Positions 1-39,038 of a stretch of 64,000 nucleotides of DNA are shown here, piece by piece; position 1 is the stretch's first letter, and each line of letters opens with the position of its first letter. Both the position numbers and the translations under genes were made by a program. This DNA comes from Megaustenia siamemsis. Taxonomy: Eukaryota > Mollusca > Gastropoda > Stylommatophora > Ariophantidae. The DNA is taken from NCBI GenBank assembly GCA_032433765.1, contig JAVIAB010000008.1:46496606-46560605 (forward strand), read 5' to 3'. The notes beneath the pieces are model-generated. The model searched no databases. It saw only the letters and a program-made list of their open reading frames with translations, and was not told the DNA's origin.

Positions 1-29
1 AGTTTTCTAGTAGATTAGAGAAACGGGTC

Positions 30-620
30 AGTGACGTAGTTTAATAGAATTTGAAATGACTAGTAATGGAGACTGCAAGAAGGAGATCAAAAAACGATTA
101 TCAATAACAATACAAACATTAAATGCCATGAAGAACATATTGCACATTAATAACTGGGAAGGCAGGAAAAGTAAAACTACAGTTGGGCACGTATCTTTTA
201 AATAGCAACAAATAGTTTGAATCACGGATAATCTCGGAAACAATAATGAGATGAGTTGGTTCGGTGGGAACAAAATGTCTAAAAAAAATATCCCATCAAG
301 AATACTTAGGTAATAAAAAAGATCAATTTAAAAATTCTAAACATTGAAGAGAGCTGGCTTGTAAACACCATCTTATACATTATATATATTAAATTTTTTT
401 TTTTAATTTTGTAAATTAAAATACTAGGACCACTCATAAGCTACAGCGGGCTGGAAAGAACTACAATGGAAGATATGGTTCTAGAAAGACGAGACAGGGG
501 GTAGAACAAGAAAAAATGTAGTTTAAACATATTAAAGAGACCTTGAATTAGACAACAGTAGAAGTGGAGGTCTCAGGTTAGAGACAAAGATTCTTCCAGG
601 CGAGCTGTGGTGTGTTAATT
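30..620 (+). pseudogene. Decayed RTE-E LINE 3' region
   Basis: Broken reading frames match the C-terminal part of RTE-like reverse transcriptases: a TLNAMKNI-like stretch, then a basic tail and a closing RDKDSS-like peptide. Many stops and frameshifts. Similar to the copy at 8480-8770. Confidence 0.4.
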
Positions 621-788
621 TATCTCCAAAGTCACGCAACTTGATTTTTTATTTTTTAATAAATGCATATAGTATTTATATAGCAAGCAAAATAAGATAT
701 ACATGTAATAGGATATGGATTTGAACCACTAGCCGACAATGCATGAACCCACAATATAAATAGAGATAATTTTCACCAACTAAGATTG

Positions 789-1031
789 CCGCGATAGCTC
801 AGTGACTAACTGGACTACAAAGGACAATAGGTCGGGTTCGATCTTGACCGACAGATTCCCGTTTCACCCAGCCTTATATGGGTACCGGGTTTTTTTAATG
901 GCAAAGTAAAGCGGCACGGGCGTAATACCGACCACATTAACCCAAAAATCATGCGCCGAAGGTATGAACAAATGATGGTCACTAACACCATATTCCCTAT
1001 ACGCCACTTGGCGTGACGGGGCTCTTAGACT
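789..1031 (+). mobile_element. SINE-1 copy, full length, with target site duplication
   Basis: It has a tRNA-like head with an A box (TAGCTCAGTG) and a B box (GGTTCGAT), then the core ACCCAGCC...ATGGGTACCGG, then a tail ending at the conserved CGCCACTTGGCGTGACGGGG. The 8-bp TAAGATTG occurs at 781-788 and 1032-1039. Confidence 0.85.
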
Positions 1032-1280
1032 TAAGATTGGACTAAACTTTCATGCTACAAAAGCAATGAGCTTTACTGTCGTTACAGAATGAACTTCAAC
1101 ATATAACGATTAACAAATGGAATAATTCACCAAAATGAACCGCCAAAGACGCAGATTTCACAACAGCATCGTTATATATTTGTTTCATACATTCTTTACG
1201 ATTTTCAGAACAAAACCCGTTTTATTTACAAATACATGATACATGCGATGAATGACTGGCGTAATATGAACGTAACTTAC

Positions 1281-29109
<27,829 letters not shown>

Positions 29110-29221
29110 TATTGGTGACAGTCCAATCCAGCAGAGAGCACAAAGAGCACCACAAGCAAATACAAATGTGCAAAATAAAAGAGCACTCTAACAAAAATTC
29201 TGTACTATAGTCAATGGGTAT

Positions 29222-29302
29222 TTTATTAATATAGTTATTGTTAAAATAGTTATTGGTAATATAGTTATTGTTAATATAGTTATTGTTAATATAATTATTG
29301 TT
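29222..29302. repeat. 15-bp tandem repeat upstream of the cysteine-rich gene
   Basis: About five copies of AATATAGTTATTGTT. On the minus strand the unit contains CTATATT, which is TATA-like, and it lies about 115-195 bp upstream of the ATG at 29109. It may sit in the promoter. I see no other core promoter element with confidence. Confidence 0.55.
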
Positions 29303-29703
29303 TCCAATTATTTATTCCTCCAGAACTGAACAATAATTTGTTAACAGCACAACTTGCTGTTTGAATTGTTGCTTGTGTTTGATATGTTGATAATAATGCA
29401 ACTTTTCTCGTCTTCTATATAATTATTGTTTTTGTCCTTGAGATCTGCTGTCCCAAAAAAAAACAGATTATCCTTCTGTATTGAAAAGGATTGTTTCAGA
29501 TCGCAAGGTTATTGTATCTATCATAATGTTGCAGATTAGTTAGGTCTCAGATTTCATTTTTCTCCATTCAAATGTTGCGATTTTAAAAATCGTATTTCTT
29601 AGTCTTAATACAACAGCATTGTTGTCTCTATAAAAATTAATTTTGCTATCCAAATTTTACACATTTATTCCGCTTTTTTTCTCTGTCTTAACATAACAAT
29701 CTC

Positions 29704-30155
29704 CGTTACGTCTACTAACATTAATTTTATATTCTAATATAACAATCTCCGTTACGTCTACTAACATTAATTTTATATTCTAATATAACAATCTCCGTTA
29801 CGTCTACTAACATTAATTTTATATTATAATATAATAATCTTCGTTACGTCTACTAATATTAATTTTATATTCTAATATAACAATATTTGTTACATCTACT
29901 AACATTAATTTTATATTCTAATATAACAATATCCGTTAGGTCTACTAATATTATTTTTCAATTCTAATATAACAATCTCTGTTACGTCCACTAATATTAA
30001 TGCTATATTGTAATATAACAATCTCCGCTACGTCTACTAATTTTAATTTTATATTCTAATATAACAAATTATATTACATCTACTAACATTAATTTTCACT
30101 TCTAATATAACAATCTTCGTTGCGTCGACTAAAATTAATTTTCCATCTGAGCATT
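29704..30155. repeat. 46-bp minisatellite, about 10 copies
   Basis: The unit contains CGTTACGTCTACTAACATTA and TTCTAATATAACAATCTC. Copies diverge towards the right. Confidence 0.9.
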
Positions 30156-30835
30156 ACGATCTTTGTTAGGTTTAACTAAAATGATCTCTCTGTGTCCTGA
30201 GTGTCATCCCAACTAAAACGACTACTATATGCTGTCCACAACCAGCAACATTTTGGCCACACGCGAACTGAACACAAACTCTTTCTAAACAATGACAACA
30301 CTTAACTAATGTTCGGTCCACATGTTCTGTTGGTCCAACCTGATTTGGGTCAAATTGAAGCATCTATTCTCGTTGTTTGAGGAAGATGTGTAGAAGTAAC
30401 TGTATGTCACCTTACCAGATTAAGTTGATACCACCAGGGAGCGATTAGTTGGTGGACAAACAAAACCAGCACGCCACTAGGGGCGCTGCAGTGTTTTAAT
30501 ACCAGTACTGTACGTGTCTTCACGTTGTCGTTTGTGGGCGAGAACAGACATGTGACATTCCGAGGTTTCTAAGAAAATCCCTCCTCATGCGAGGGTGAAA
30601 TGTTGGAGGAAGAGGCTCAGATATTTCTTTTAAGAAACATACACTGACAAGATTCAGAAGTTTAGAATAGAAGTAATGTCCGCTCATGTAAAGATGGCGT
30701 TAGTAAAGACCTCAATTGTAAGTGAAGATCAGACAGCTTCAGATTAAAACATTGTCTGGACAAACATCTCTACCCCCTACCCTATTTTTCTTATGAGGTA
30801 TCCTTGCTTTTATTCTTTAACAGTGGTTATTTTCT
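30156..30835. other. No recognised gene
   Basis: A cysteine-containing open frame at 30363-30172 (minus) lacks splice sites that fit the upstream gene. Nothing else is supported. Confidence 0.35.
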
Positions 30836-30840
30836 CTCTT

Positions 30841-30909
<69 letters not shown>
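30836..30909. repeat. (TC)n microsatellite
   Basis: CT run of about 74 bp abutting the decayed mariner. Confidence 0.95.
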
Positions 30910-30912
<3 letters not shown>

Positions 30913-30929
30913 GTTATATTATAAATAAA

Positions 30930-31600
30930 AAATGCAAGACATCTCCTTCAGCTGGAAAGGTCACTGTCTTATGGGACATTGCATGTTTGTTTGTTTTTTT
31001 TTTGCATGTTATGCCGAGAGGAGAGACAATCAATTCGCAAGCTTACATTAAGACATTGAAGGTGTGATTCTTGTGGATGTTATACCAAGAGGAGAGACAA
31101 TCAATTCGCAAGCTTACATTAAGACATTAAAAAAAATTAATCAACGTTTTCGCAGAGTTTGGCTGATCAGTAATCCAGCACACCTATTTCTCCTTCATGA
31201 ATTTGCGCGCCCTCACACAAGTCTGGCAACACGGAAAGCAATCACCAAATTGGGTTGAACTGTACTCCCTCATCCTGCATACAGCCCTGATTTGGCAACC
31301 TCTAAATTCCATCACTTTTGCCCACTTAAAGATGCCCTCTGTGGAACAAGGTTTGAAGATGATGTAGTGATTCATTCAGTGATGAAATGGCTACACGATC
31401 AAGACTGGTACAGGCTCGAAATACATGCACTTGTTGCGCGCTGGCGTAAAGCTGTACAAGTGGATGGGGGTTATGTTGAATGATACCAATGTTAGCATGA
31501 CCTGTCCATGTATACTGTGTACAAGTTTCATACTTTCTTAATTAGCGGTTCCAGAAAAAAACCGATGTGGTGCATTACTTTCTGAATGCACTAAGTAGTT
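30930..31600 (+). pseudogene. Decayed mariner transposase, 3' half
   Basis: Similar to the intact copy at 39.2 kb from its SAGKV-TV-WD segment onward: RGETINSQAYIKTLK, FARPHTSLATRKAI, HHFCPLKDALCGT and LVARWRKAVQVDGGYVE. HDNARPH has become HEFARPH, so a catalytic Asp is lost. A segment is duplicated in tandem at about 31016-31057 and 31085-31127. A relict inverted repeat end lies near 31580-31596. Confidence 0.8.
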
Positions 31601-31786
31601 CACATTCTGTCTTTCCTGGAAATACTTGTGTTTTTTTTCTTACAAAAATCTTATCTCTGATGTGAAAAAAATTATATTTCTTATTCTTCAGCTTCTTCTT
31701 CATTTTCTTCTTTTCTCTGCTTCTTTTCTTTTATTCTTTTTTTCTTCATCTTCTTTTCTTATTCTACTTTTGCTTCTTTTTCTTCT

Positions 31787-32345
31787 TTTGATGAGATATT
31801 AGAAACACTAAGAAATACAACAGCAACAGAGGCCGTCGGGAAATATAACAGCAGGAGAGGCCAATTGAAACACTAGGAAATATAACAGCAGCAGAAAGCA
31901 ATAGAAACACTAGGAAATATAACAGCAGTAGAAAGCAATAGAAACACTAGGAAATATAACAGCAGTAGAAAGCAATAGAAACACTAGGAAATATAACAGC
32001 AGCAGAAAGCAATAGAAACATTAGGAAACATAACAGTAGCAGAAAGCAATAGAAACACTAGGAAATATAACAGCAGCAGAAAGCAATAGAAACACTAGGA
32101 AATATAACAGCAGTAGAAAGCAATAGAAACATTAGGAAATATAACAGCAGCAGAAAGCAATAGAAACACTAGGAAATATAACAGCAGCAGAAAGCAATAG
32201 AAACATTAGGAAATATAACAGCAGCAGAAAGCAATAGAAACATTAGGAAATATAACAGCAGCAGAAGAAAAAAATAACCGCAAATTATATTTCCTGTCGA
32301 CTCTGAAAGGCAAATGAGAAAAGAAAGAAGAAAAAGGACAATGGT
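31787..32345 (+). pseudogene. RTE-D LINE 3' end carrying a 37-bp minisatellite (about 13 copies)
   Basis: The left part ATATTAGAAACACTAAGAAA and the right part CCGCAAATTATATTTCC...CTGAAAGGCAAATGAG match the RTE-D copy at 48265-48365. Between them, the segment for ETLGNITAAE is repeated as AAACACTAGGAAATATAACA plus GCAGCAGAAAGCAATAG. Confidence 0.85.
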
Positions 32346-32442
32346 GATGATGATAATAATGATGTATAAAGCTAAACACACAAGAAAAATGGAAAGTGTT
32401 ACTTTCGCAGACAACAACAGAAACAACATTCAATTTTTCTTC

Positions 32443-32508
32443 AAAGCAACTCAATTAATAACAAGCAACTCAATTAATAACAAGCAACTCAATTAATAAC
32501 AAGCAACT
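32443..32508. repeat. 19-bp tandem repeat, 3.5 copies
   Basis: The unit is AACAAGCAACTCAATTAAT. Confidence 0.9.
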
Positions 32509-32679
32509 CGTTCTGGAACTACAAAACCTTTTTTACTTCAAAATTGAAAACTCATTTAGCAAACACGAACTAAATAATCGAGATAAGAACATATTTCAAA
32601 CTAGTTCTGCTTCAGGAAATGTCTTGTTGTAAAAGATAGTAACATGTTTGTTGCAATTAACATTTTCTGCTCACACCCG

Positions 32680-33345
32680 ATATCATGTTTAATTTGATGT
32701 GAAAATAAATCCGAAATCAGGTTTAATTTGATGTGAAAATAAATCCGAAATCAGGTTTAATTTGATGTGAAAATAAATCCGAAATCATGTTTAATTTGAT
32801 GAGAAAATAAATTCGAAATCATGTTTAATTTGATGAGAAAATAAATCCGAAATCATGTTTAATTTGATGTGAAAATAAATCCGAAATCATGTTTAATTTG
32901 ATGAGAAAATAAATTCGAAATCATGTTTAATTTGATGAGAAAATAAATCCGAAATCACGTTTAATTTGATGAAATAATAAATCCGAAATCATGTTTAATT
33001 TGATGTGAAAATAAATCCGAAATCATGTTTAATTTGATGAAAAAATAAATCTGAAATCATGTTTAATTTGATGAAAAATTAAATCCGAAATCATGTTTAA
33101 TTTGATGAGAAAATAAATCCGAAATCATGTTTAATTTGATGAGAAAATAAATCCGAAATCATGTTTAATTTGATGAAATAATAAATCCGAAATCATGTTT
33201 AATTTGATGAAAAAATAACTCCGAAATCATGGTTAATTTGATGAAAAAATAACTCCGAAATCATGTTTAATTTGATGAGAAAATAAATCCGAAATCATGG
33301 TTAATTTGATGAAAAAATAACTCCGAAATCATGGTTAATTTGATT
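32680..33345. repeat. 34-bp minisatellite, about 19 copies
   Basis: The unit contains AAATCCGAAATCATGTTTAA and TTTGATGAGAAAAT. No open coding role visible. Confidence 0.95.
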
Positions 33346-33715
33346 AAACAATGATCAAGAGAAAGAAAATGATATCTTTATTATTTGACATTTAGAAAAG
33401 GTTGGGCGGCAAATTGTTGCACATGCATTCTTTAACGAACTCGCAAGCCAAAGTATTTTCGGATAATGTTGAGGTTGGTTTAACTCTTTTTATCTTACCT
33501 GGCAAACTATTTTATTTATTTGCCGATAGTATAAGGGAGGTAACCAAGTACTATCATGTGTGTGTACTCTGAGAAGTGAGCTGCTGTTTAGTGGTGGTTA
33601 ATCCTAGGTAATTTTTTTATACATAAAAAAGGAGGGAAAGCGAGAGTGAGAAAGAGAGAAGGAGATAGAAAACGAGCATGTGCATATAATAAAGCATCTG
33701 TTTAGACTGGCAGGA

Positions 33716-34120
33716 ACCGCGATAACTCAGTGGTTAATGAACTGTTAGTGAAATAAAAATCCAGAGTCTCACACGTCGTGGCGACTGCTTAACCAAGCGG
33801 CCTTTATTTCTCTGGTCGAGGTTGCCCCTCGTCATACACCAGCAATGGTACCATGTGACGTAAAGATAGTTTTTTTTTTTTAGATAGTTTAGTGAACTGG
33901 ACTACAAAGGACAAGTGGTCGGGTACGATCCATATCGACGGCTTCCGGAATCACCCAGCTTTAAATGGGTACCGGATTTTTTATCTGGGAAAGTAAAGCG
34001 GCACGGGCGTAATACTGACCACATTACCCCAAAAATCATGCGCCGAAGGCTTAAAAAGTATGGTCACTAACATCATGTTCCCCATACGTCACTTGGCGTG
34101 ACGGGGCCCTTTACTTTTTT
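33716..34120 (+). mobile_element. SINE-1 copy with another element inside its tRNA head
   Basis: The head starts CCGCGATAACTCAGTGG, is interrupted at about 33746-33890, then resumes at TTTAGTGAACTGGACTACAA and runs to the tail. AATGAACTG and AGTGAACTG flank the insert. Confidence 0.8.
33746..33890 (-). mobile_element. Short element nested in SINE-1
   Basis: Its reverse complement has AATAAAGGCCGCTTG, AGCAGTCGCC and GAGACTC, in the same order as the sequence at 62925-62985. It therefore represents a separate short repeat family. Confidence 0.6.
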
Positions 34121-34761
34121 TTTTTAAACCTTAGATTGGCTCTAGATAACACTGGCTTGACAGAAGAATGTTAAGAATTATACCCCGTGTGGATACCGGG
34201 ACTCTCACGGTGAGGGGAGAAAAGAATATAGTTACTGTTACCTGCCATGCATGTCGTAAGGGACGACTAATGTGATTTGAAGTCGTCTTCCGTCCAGTCG
34301 ATTCGGACGTGCACGGAGCGACCTTGTTGTCAGCGAAATTCACCGATGCAATTTTGGAGAATGCTGTGACAAGTGTTGGAGCGGATATGGTGAATGACTG
34401 CAACGAAACTGGTTCTATTGATAGAATAGAACTGAATTGAATTCAATGGAGATCTTTAACAAAAAGAAAGTAACAATGAAGCTCCAAACATGGTTAAAGC
34501 AACAGCAACAAAACATTTAACAACATCAGGAGGAAACATTCAGCATTGCCCGAATCACAATATTAGAACTAAAGAGAGAAAAGACACAAGGGAGCTTAAA
34601 GCAATGAAAGTCTACATAGGAGTTTATCAAGAACAATAAATACAGAAACGTGGGGAGAGACATGGCGGTCCATTCAAGCAGCAGAGAAGGAAGCTGTCAC
34701 TGTTACTCAAAAATACAAGCTAGCAACAAAGCTACAAATGGTAAATGGTACTTAATCATAA
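34121..34761. other. No recognised gene
   Basis: Contains a GC-rich patch (CATGTCGTAAGGGACGACTA) that may be repeat-derived. No supported coding region. Confidence 0.3.
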
Positions 34762-34762
34762 C

Positions 34763-34839
34763 GGTGTCCGGTTAGCGCAATCGATAGGCGGTTGGCTTAC
34801 CACGGCAACAGCCGGGGTTCGTACCCTGGCGAGGACACC
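34763..34839 (+). other. tRNA-like sequence (pseudo-tRNA or SINE head)
   Basis: GGTGTCC and GGACACC can pair as a 7-bp acceptor stem. There is an A-box-like GGTTAGCGCAATCGATAGG and a B-box-like GGGTTCGTACCC-type segment. The anticodon stem does not close well and the T arm is offset, so a working tRNA is doubtful. Confidence 0.5.
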
Positions 34840-34869
34840 TGGGTTTTACTAATTCCCTAAAAATTAGTG

Positions 34870-35135
34870 GGAGCCGCGATAGCTCAGTGGTTAGTGAACT
34901 GGACTACTACGGACAAAGAGGTAGGGTTCGATCCCAACCGACGGCTCCGGGTTCACCCAGCCTTAAATGGGTACCGGATTTTTTCTGGGAAAGTAAAGCA
35001 GCACGGGCGTAATACCGACCACATTACCCCAAAAATCATGTGCTGAAGGTCTGTAAAATATAGGGTCACTAACACCATATTTCCCTATACGCCGCCACTT
35101 GGCGTGAGAGGGTGGGTACTTTACTTACTTACTAC
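34870..35135 (+). mobile_element. SINE-1 copy, full length
   Basis: Best preserved copy: GCCGCGATAGCTCAGTGG head, GGGTTCGATCCC B box, core ACCCAGCCTTAAATGGGTAC, conserved tail and a (CTTA)n end. Confidence 0.9.
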
Positions 35136-35697
35136 TTACTTAATCATAACAGTTCAAATATTATTAATGTCAAAGGTGGTAATATTTAAGTCAAAGAAAG
35201 GACGGCCGTAAGATGTGAAATGCGATGATTGTTTAAACCATGAGAAGACCCAATAATGTTTAATAACTCACCCATTACAATCTACAGCATATACTGGAGT
35301 TACCTCCCGTTTCAGTAGTCTATGTACGCAATATGCTACATGTCAATAAAAAAATAATAATAATAATATACAAGAAACAACAAACTAACTAAACTCAGAA
35401 TACATGAAGCAATTTATAATCAAAGACTAGAAAAATTCAATGTACAAATAATCAGAACCATTGCTGGGCCTCTGCAGTAAGAATTATTGTCAACGAATTA
35501 AACGCTTGCAAAAGTAAGTAATAAATGACAAAACATATTACAGTTTGTTGTTGTTGTTGTTGTTGTTGTTTGTAGAACGCGGAGGAAAATATTGACAGAG
35601 TCAGTTCTGATAACTAATATGACGCTGGAAAAACCGCGAAAAAAAAACACAGATTCAGGCGGTGGGGAAGACATATGACCGACCCCAAAATCTCAAA
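35136..35697. other. No recognised gene
   Basis: AT-rich, with a (TTG)n run near 35548-35570. Nothing coding is supported. Confidence 0.4.
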
Positions 35698-35925
35698 TAT
35701 TCTTCTACTTTCCTTCCTCATTTTCCTCTCAGCGTCGAGGGAAGGTATAATTTACAGTCCTTTGCTCTTCTGTTGACTTCTTCTGCTGTTAAGTTCCCTA
35801 GTCTCCCTAATATTCCATCAATCCATCTTTTTTCGTGGTCAATCCTTGAGATCTGGTGATCTCGTATCGTTTATTGAATGGTTGTTGTGTTTCTTTCTGT
35901 CTTATTATGTAACCAAATATCTCCT
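35698..35925 (-). pseudogene. RTE-D LINE 3' fragment
   Basis: Antisense match to RTE-D (CTCAGCGTCGAGGGAAGG, TTTGCTCTTCTGTTGAC, TTTTTTCGTGGTCAATCC). Confidence 0.7.
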
Positions 35926-36599
35926 CAAATAAAATCAAGAAAACTTACAACATACAAGAATAAAGATCCTCTTTTCATATAAAGTACTCATCCCCCTTCA
36001 CTACCGCCAGCTCTTTTAATGCTTACATTTCCTTAAACGAAAAGTAATAAAGAAACAATATTCGTTTTCAGCATTTGATTCGTTACAATTAGTTACAATT
36101 TTACAATATCAACATCAATTACTTTTACTGATATGTAAATATTACATATTTCAAGTATTATTACTAGAAGAAGGGATCATGACAAACAATGGAAACATTT
36201 TTTAATGAATCGAAATAAAAACCTAGCAAAGCAAACACTATGCGTTCAAAAACCCGCCAATTCACAATGTTAAATAATCGTTAAAAGAAATGTTGACGAT
36301 AATGGAAAATGGTTGTGTGAAATATCATCACCAGTGGTCCTTTATTGATATTTTTAAGGGGTAGAATTCGTACTTATTTTGTCCAATATATAGGATTTTT
36401 TTTTCTGTTTTGTTTTTTTTTATTCTTGTTTACGTTGATTTGATTTTCCTTAGAAACGTGTTCAAGGTGAGTGTAGGTAAGCTCCGTGTAGATATGATTA
36501 TTGAAAGTGTACAACAGTGGTCGCAGTTACGTGGACTTTGTGAGAATTTGAGCATCAAATTGTTAGCTTTCTAACAGTGTGTCATTGTTAGTTTTGTGA
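35926..36599. other. No recognised gene
   Basis: AT-rich sequence without clear repeats or open frames. Confidence 0.4.
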
Positions 36600-37304
36600 A
36601 TGAAGTAGATTAGATTGTGGGCTTTGTAAAAATTGAGAGGATTACATTGTTTGCTTTGTGAGACTGAGAGAATCACATTGTTTGTTTTGTGACACAGGGA
36701 GAATCACATTGTTTGCTTTGTGAGACTGATAGAATCACATTGTTTGTTTTGTGACACAGGGAGAATCACATTGTTTGCTTTGTGAGGCTGAGAGAATAAC
36801 ATTTTTGAGCTTTGTGATGCTGAAAGACAGTTTGTGACACAGGGGAAATCACATTTTCATCTGTGTAAAACTGAAAGAATCACATTGTTAGCTTAGTAAG
36901 AATGGGAGAATCACATTATTTGCTTCTTGAGACAGAGAGAATCACATTGTTAGCTTTCTGGGAGAACCCCATTGCTACATTTGTAAGACTGAGTGAAACA
37001 CATTGTTATCTTTGTGAAACAGAGAAACACAGTTAGCTAGCTTTGTGAAACTAAGAATATCATATGGTTAACTTTATGAAGCTGAATTTCATTTTTAAAT
37101 TTGTGAAATGAGTACCCCCCTCTGTTAATTTTGTGAAGCTGAGAGATTCTCAGTTTTAATTTTATGAAGATGAGGGCACACAGTTGTTAACTTTGTGAAA
37201 CAGAGATATTCTCAGTGTTAACTTTGTGAAACAGAGATATTCTCAGTGTTAACTTTGTGAAGTTGAGTGCTCCATATCGTCAATTAAATTTGTGAAGCTA
37301 AGAG

Positions 37305-37367
<63 letters not shown>

Positions 37368-37470
37368 GAACTTTGTAATACTGCGAGATTCGTTCCCATT
37401 GTTAAATTTGTGAAACTTGAGAGTATCATGTTGTTAACTTTGTTAAACAGAGAGTATCACATTGTTACTG
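36600..37470. repeat. Degenerate minisatellite with a central (TA)n run
   Basis: Loose units like GAGAATCACATTGTTTGCTT plus TGTGAGACT recur with many changes. (TA)n lies at 37309-37364. Confidence 0.75.
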
Positions 37471-37599
37471 TATACATACAAGCACACAAAAAATCACTAG
37501 TGATTGAAATGTACATTACCAATTAAAACAAAATGATTTGTAAAAAGAACTTGTGTCTTTGGTCGCTTTCATTTGTGAATTGGCAATGATCAATATCAG

Positions 37600-37850
37600 A
37601 GTTTCAATGGTTAGTGAACAGGACTACAAAGAACAAGAGGTAGGGTTCGATCCCAATCGACGGTTTCCGGGTTCACCCTGCCTTAAATGGGTAGCGGATT
37701 TTTTTTTCTGGGAAAGTAAAGCGGCACGGGCGTAATACCGACCACATTACCCCAAAATATCATGTGCTGAATTTCTGTAAAATTTATAGTCACTAACACC
37801 ATATTCCCTATACGTCACTTGGCATGACGGGGCTCTTTACTTCTTTTTTT
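37600..37850 (+). mobile_element. SINE-1 copy, 5'-truncated
   Basis: Begins within the head (GGTTAGTGAACAGGACTAC) and retains core and tail. Confidence 0.8.
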
Positions 37851-37926
37851 TTACAATATCAGAGTTTAATATCACAATTATCACTCTAGAATATTCAATT
37901 TACCGTAAACACTCGAGCAATGAAAG

Positions 37927-38195
37927 GGTGGCTGAGTGGTTAATGAGCTTGCTTCCTGATCAGAATGGTTCAGTTTCGATTCCCGGAAGTGACGGATTTA
38001 TTTTTCGGACTGAGAAGGCTCCGGTGATTATCCAGCCTCAAAAAGTGGGTACTAGAGGTTGTTCTTGGTATATAAATGCAGCCTGGCGCGATACTGACCA
38101 CATTATGCAAAAAAATGTGCTGTTAGTCATGGAAAAAAATATAGCCACTAACACCATAAACCCCATAAGGCGTGGAGGGAACCTTTTCTTTACTT
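37927..38195 (+). mobile_element. SINE-3: tRNA-Ser-like head joined to a SINE-1-type tail
   Basis: The head GGTGGCTGAGTGGTTAATGA with TTTCGATTCCC is unlike SINE-1. After a core-like CCAGCCTC...GTGGGTACT it carries GATACTGACCACATTATG, CCACTAACACCATAAACCCC and ATAAGGCGTGG, which match the SINE-1 tail. Confidence 0.7.
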
Positions 38196-38599
38196 TTAAT
38201 ACTCTCGAGTCAAATACAGTCATTTATTTTTAATTGCTTGCAACAGAACAGACAAATGCATTGCATATAAAAATCATCAAAAAGATCAAGTAAAGAAATA
38301 TTACTGCCACAATAGGGCATCAGATGATAAATGATAAAGGAAAAATAAAGGAAACATATTGTAATGGATATATACAAAGAAATGAAAGCCTTTAAACATT
38401 TGTAATAATAGCCATCGTCATGGTCGAAGCCATGATTGTCCAAGAAAGAAAGAGATGAAATGTTTTAGATAAAGTAGAAAAATAGATAAAATAGCAAAGG
38501 TCAGGTAAAATACTCATATTAAAAGGACGGATGTATGTGGATGGAGTTTCTCATTACGTCTCAGAGTCAGGCGTGTGATGATGAGGATATTATGAAGCC
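38196..38599. other. No recognised gene
   Basis: AT-rich sequence; nothing supported. Confidence 0.35.
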
Positions 38600-39036
38600 A
38601 TAATAAAATAATTCTACTTCTTCTATCCTTCCTCCATTGCCATTGGCGTCGAGGGGAGATACAATCTGCGATTCTTTGCTCTTCTGGTGTTATCCCTCCT
38701 AGTGACTCTAATATTCCCTCTATCCATCTCTTTCTCGGTCTTCCTCTTAATCTGGCATTTCCGTAGCGTTTGTTTATGGCTCTTTGAGTCATTGTTAGTT
38801 CTTTTTGTCTTGTTATGTGGCCGAACCAATTTATCTTTTGTTTCTTTATGTATTCGATGGCTGGTTCAATTTCGAGTTTCTTCCTCAGGTCGGTGTTTCT
38901 TACTTTGTCCCTTAAGCTGTTTCCTGTCATTCTTCTGTCACATTTCATTTCGGTGGTCGTTATCTTTCTTATTGTTCTAGAGTCCAGCGTCCAATTATTG
39001 CACTGATAGCACAGAGTTGGTAGAAAAATTGATTTG
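38600..39036 (-). pseudogene. RTE-D LINE, 3' part, interrupted by mariner
   Basis: The minus strand encodes MKCDRRMTGNSLRDKVRN, IKKQKINWFGHITRQKEL and RGRPRKRWIEGILESLGG. The same element continues at 40380 beyond the mariner. Confidence 0.85.
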
Positions 39037-39038
39037 TA

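Noticed and set aside
30172..30363. Cysteine-rich minus frame as another exon of the gene
   Set aside because: No acceptor and donor give a phase that fits, and the cysteine spacing differs from the X and Y exons.
34763..34839. Functional tRNA gene
   Set aside because: The acceptor stem pairs, but the anticodon and T arms are irregular; a SINE head or pseudo-tRNA is more likely.
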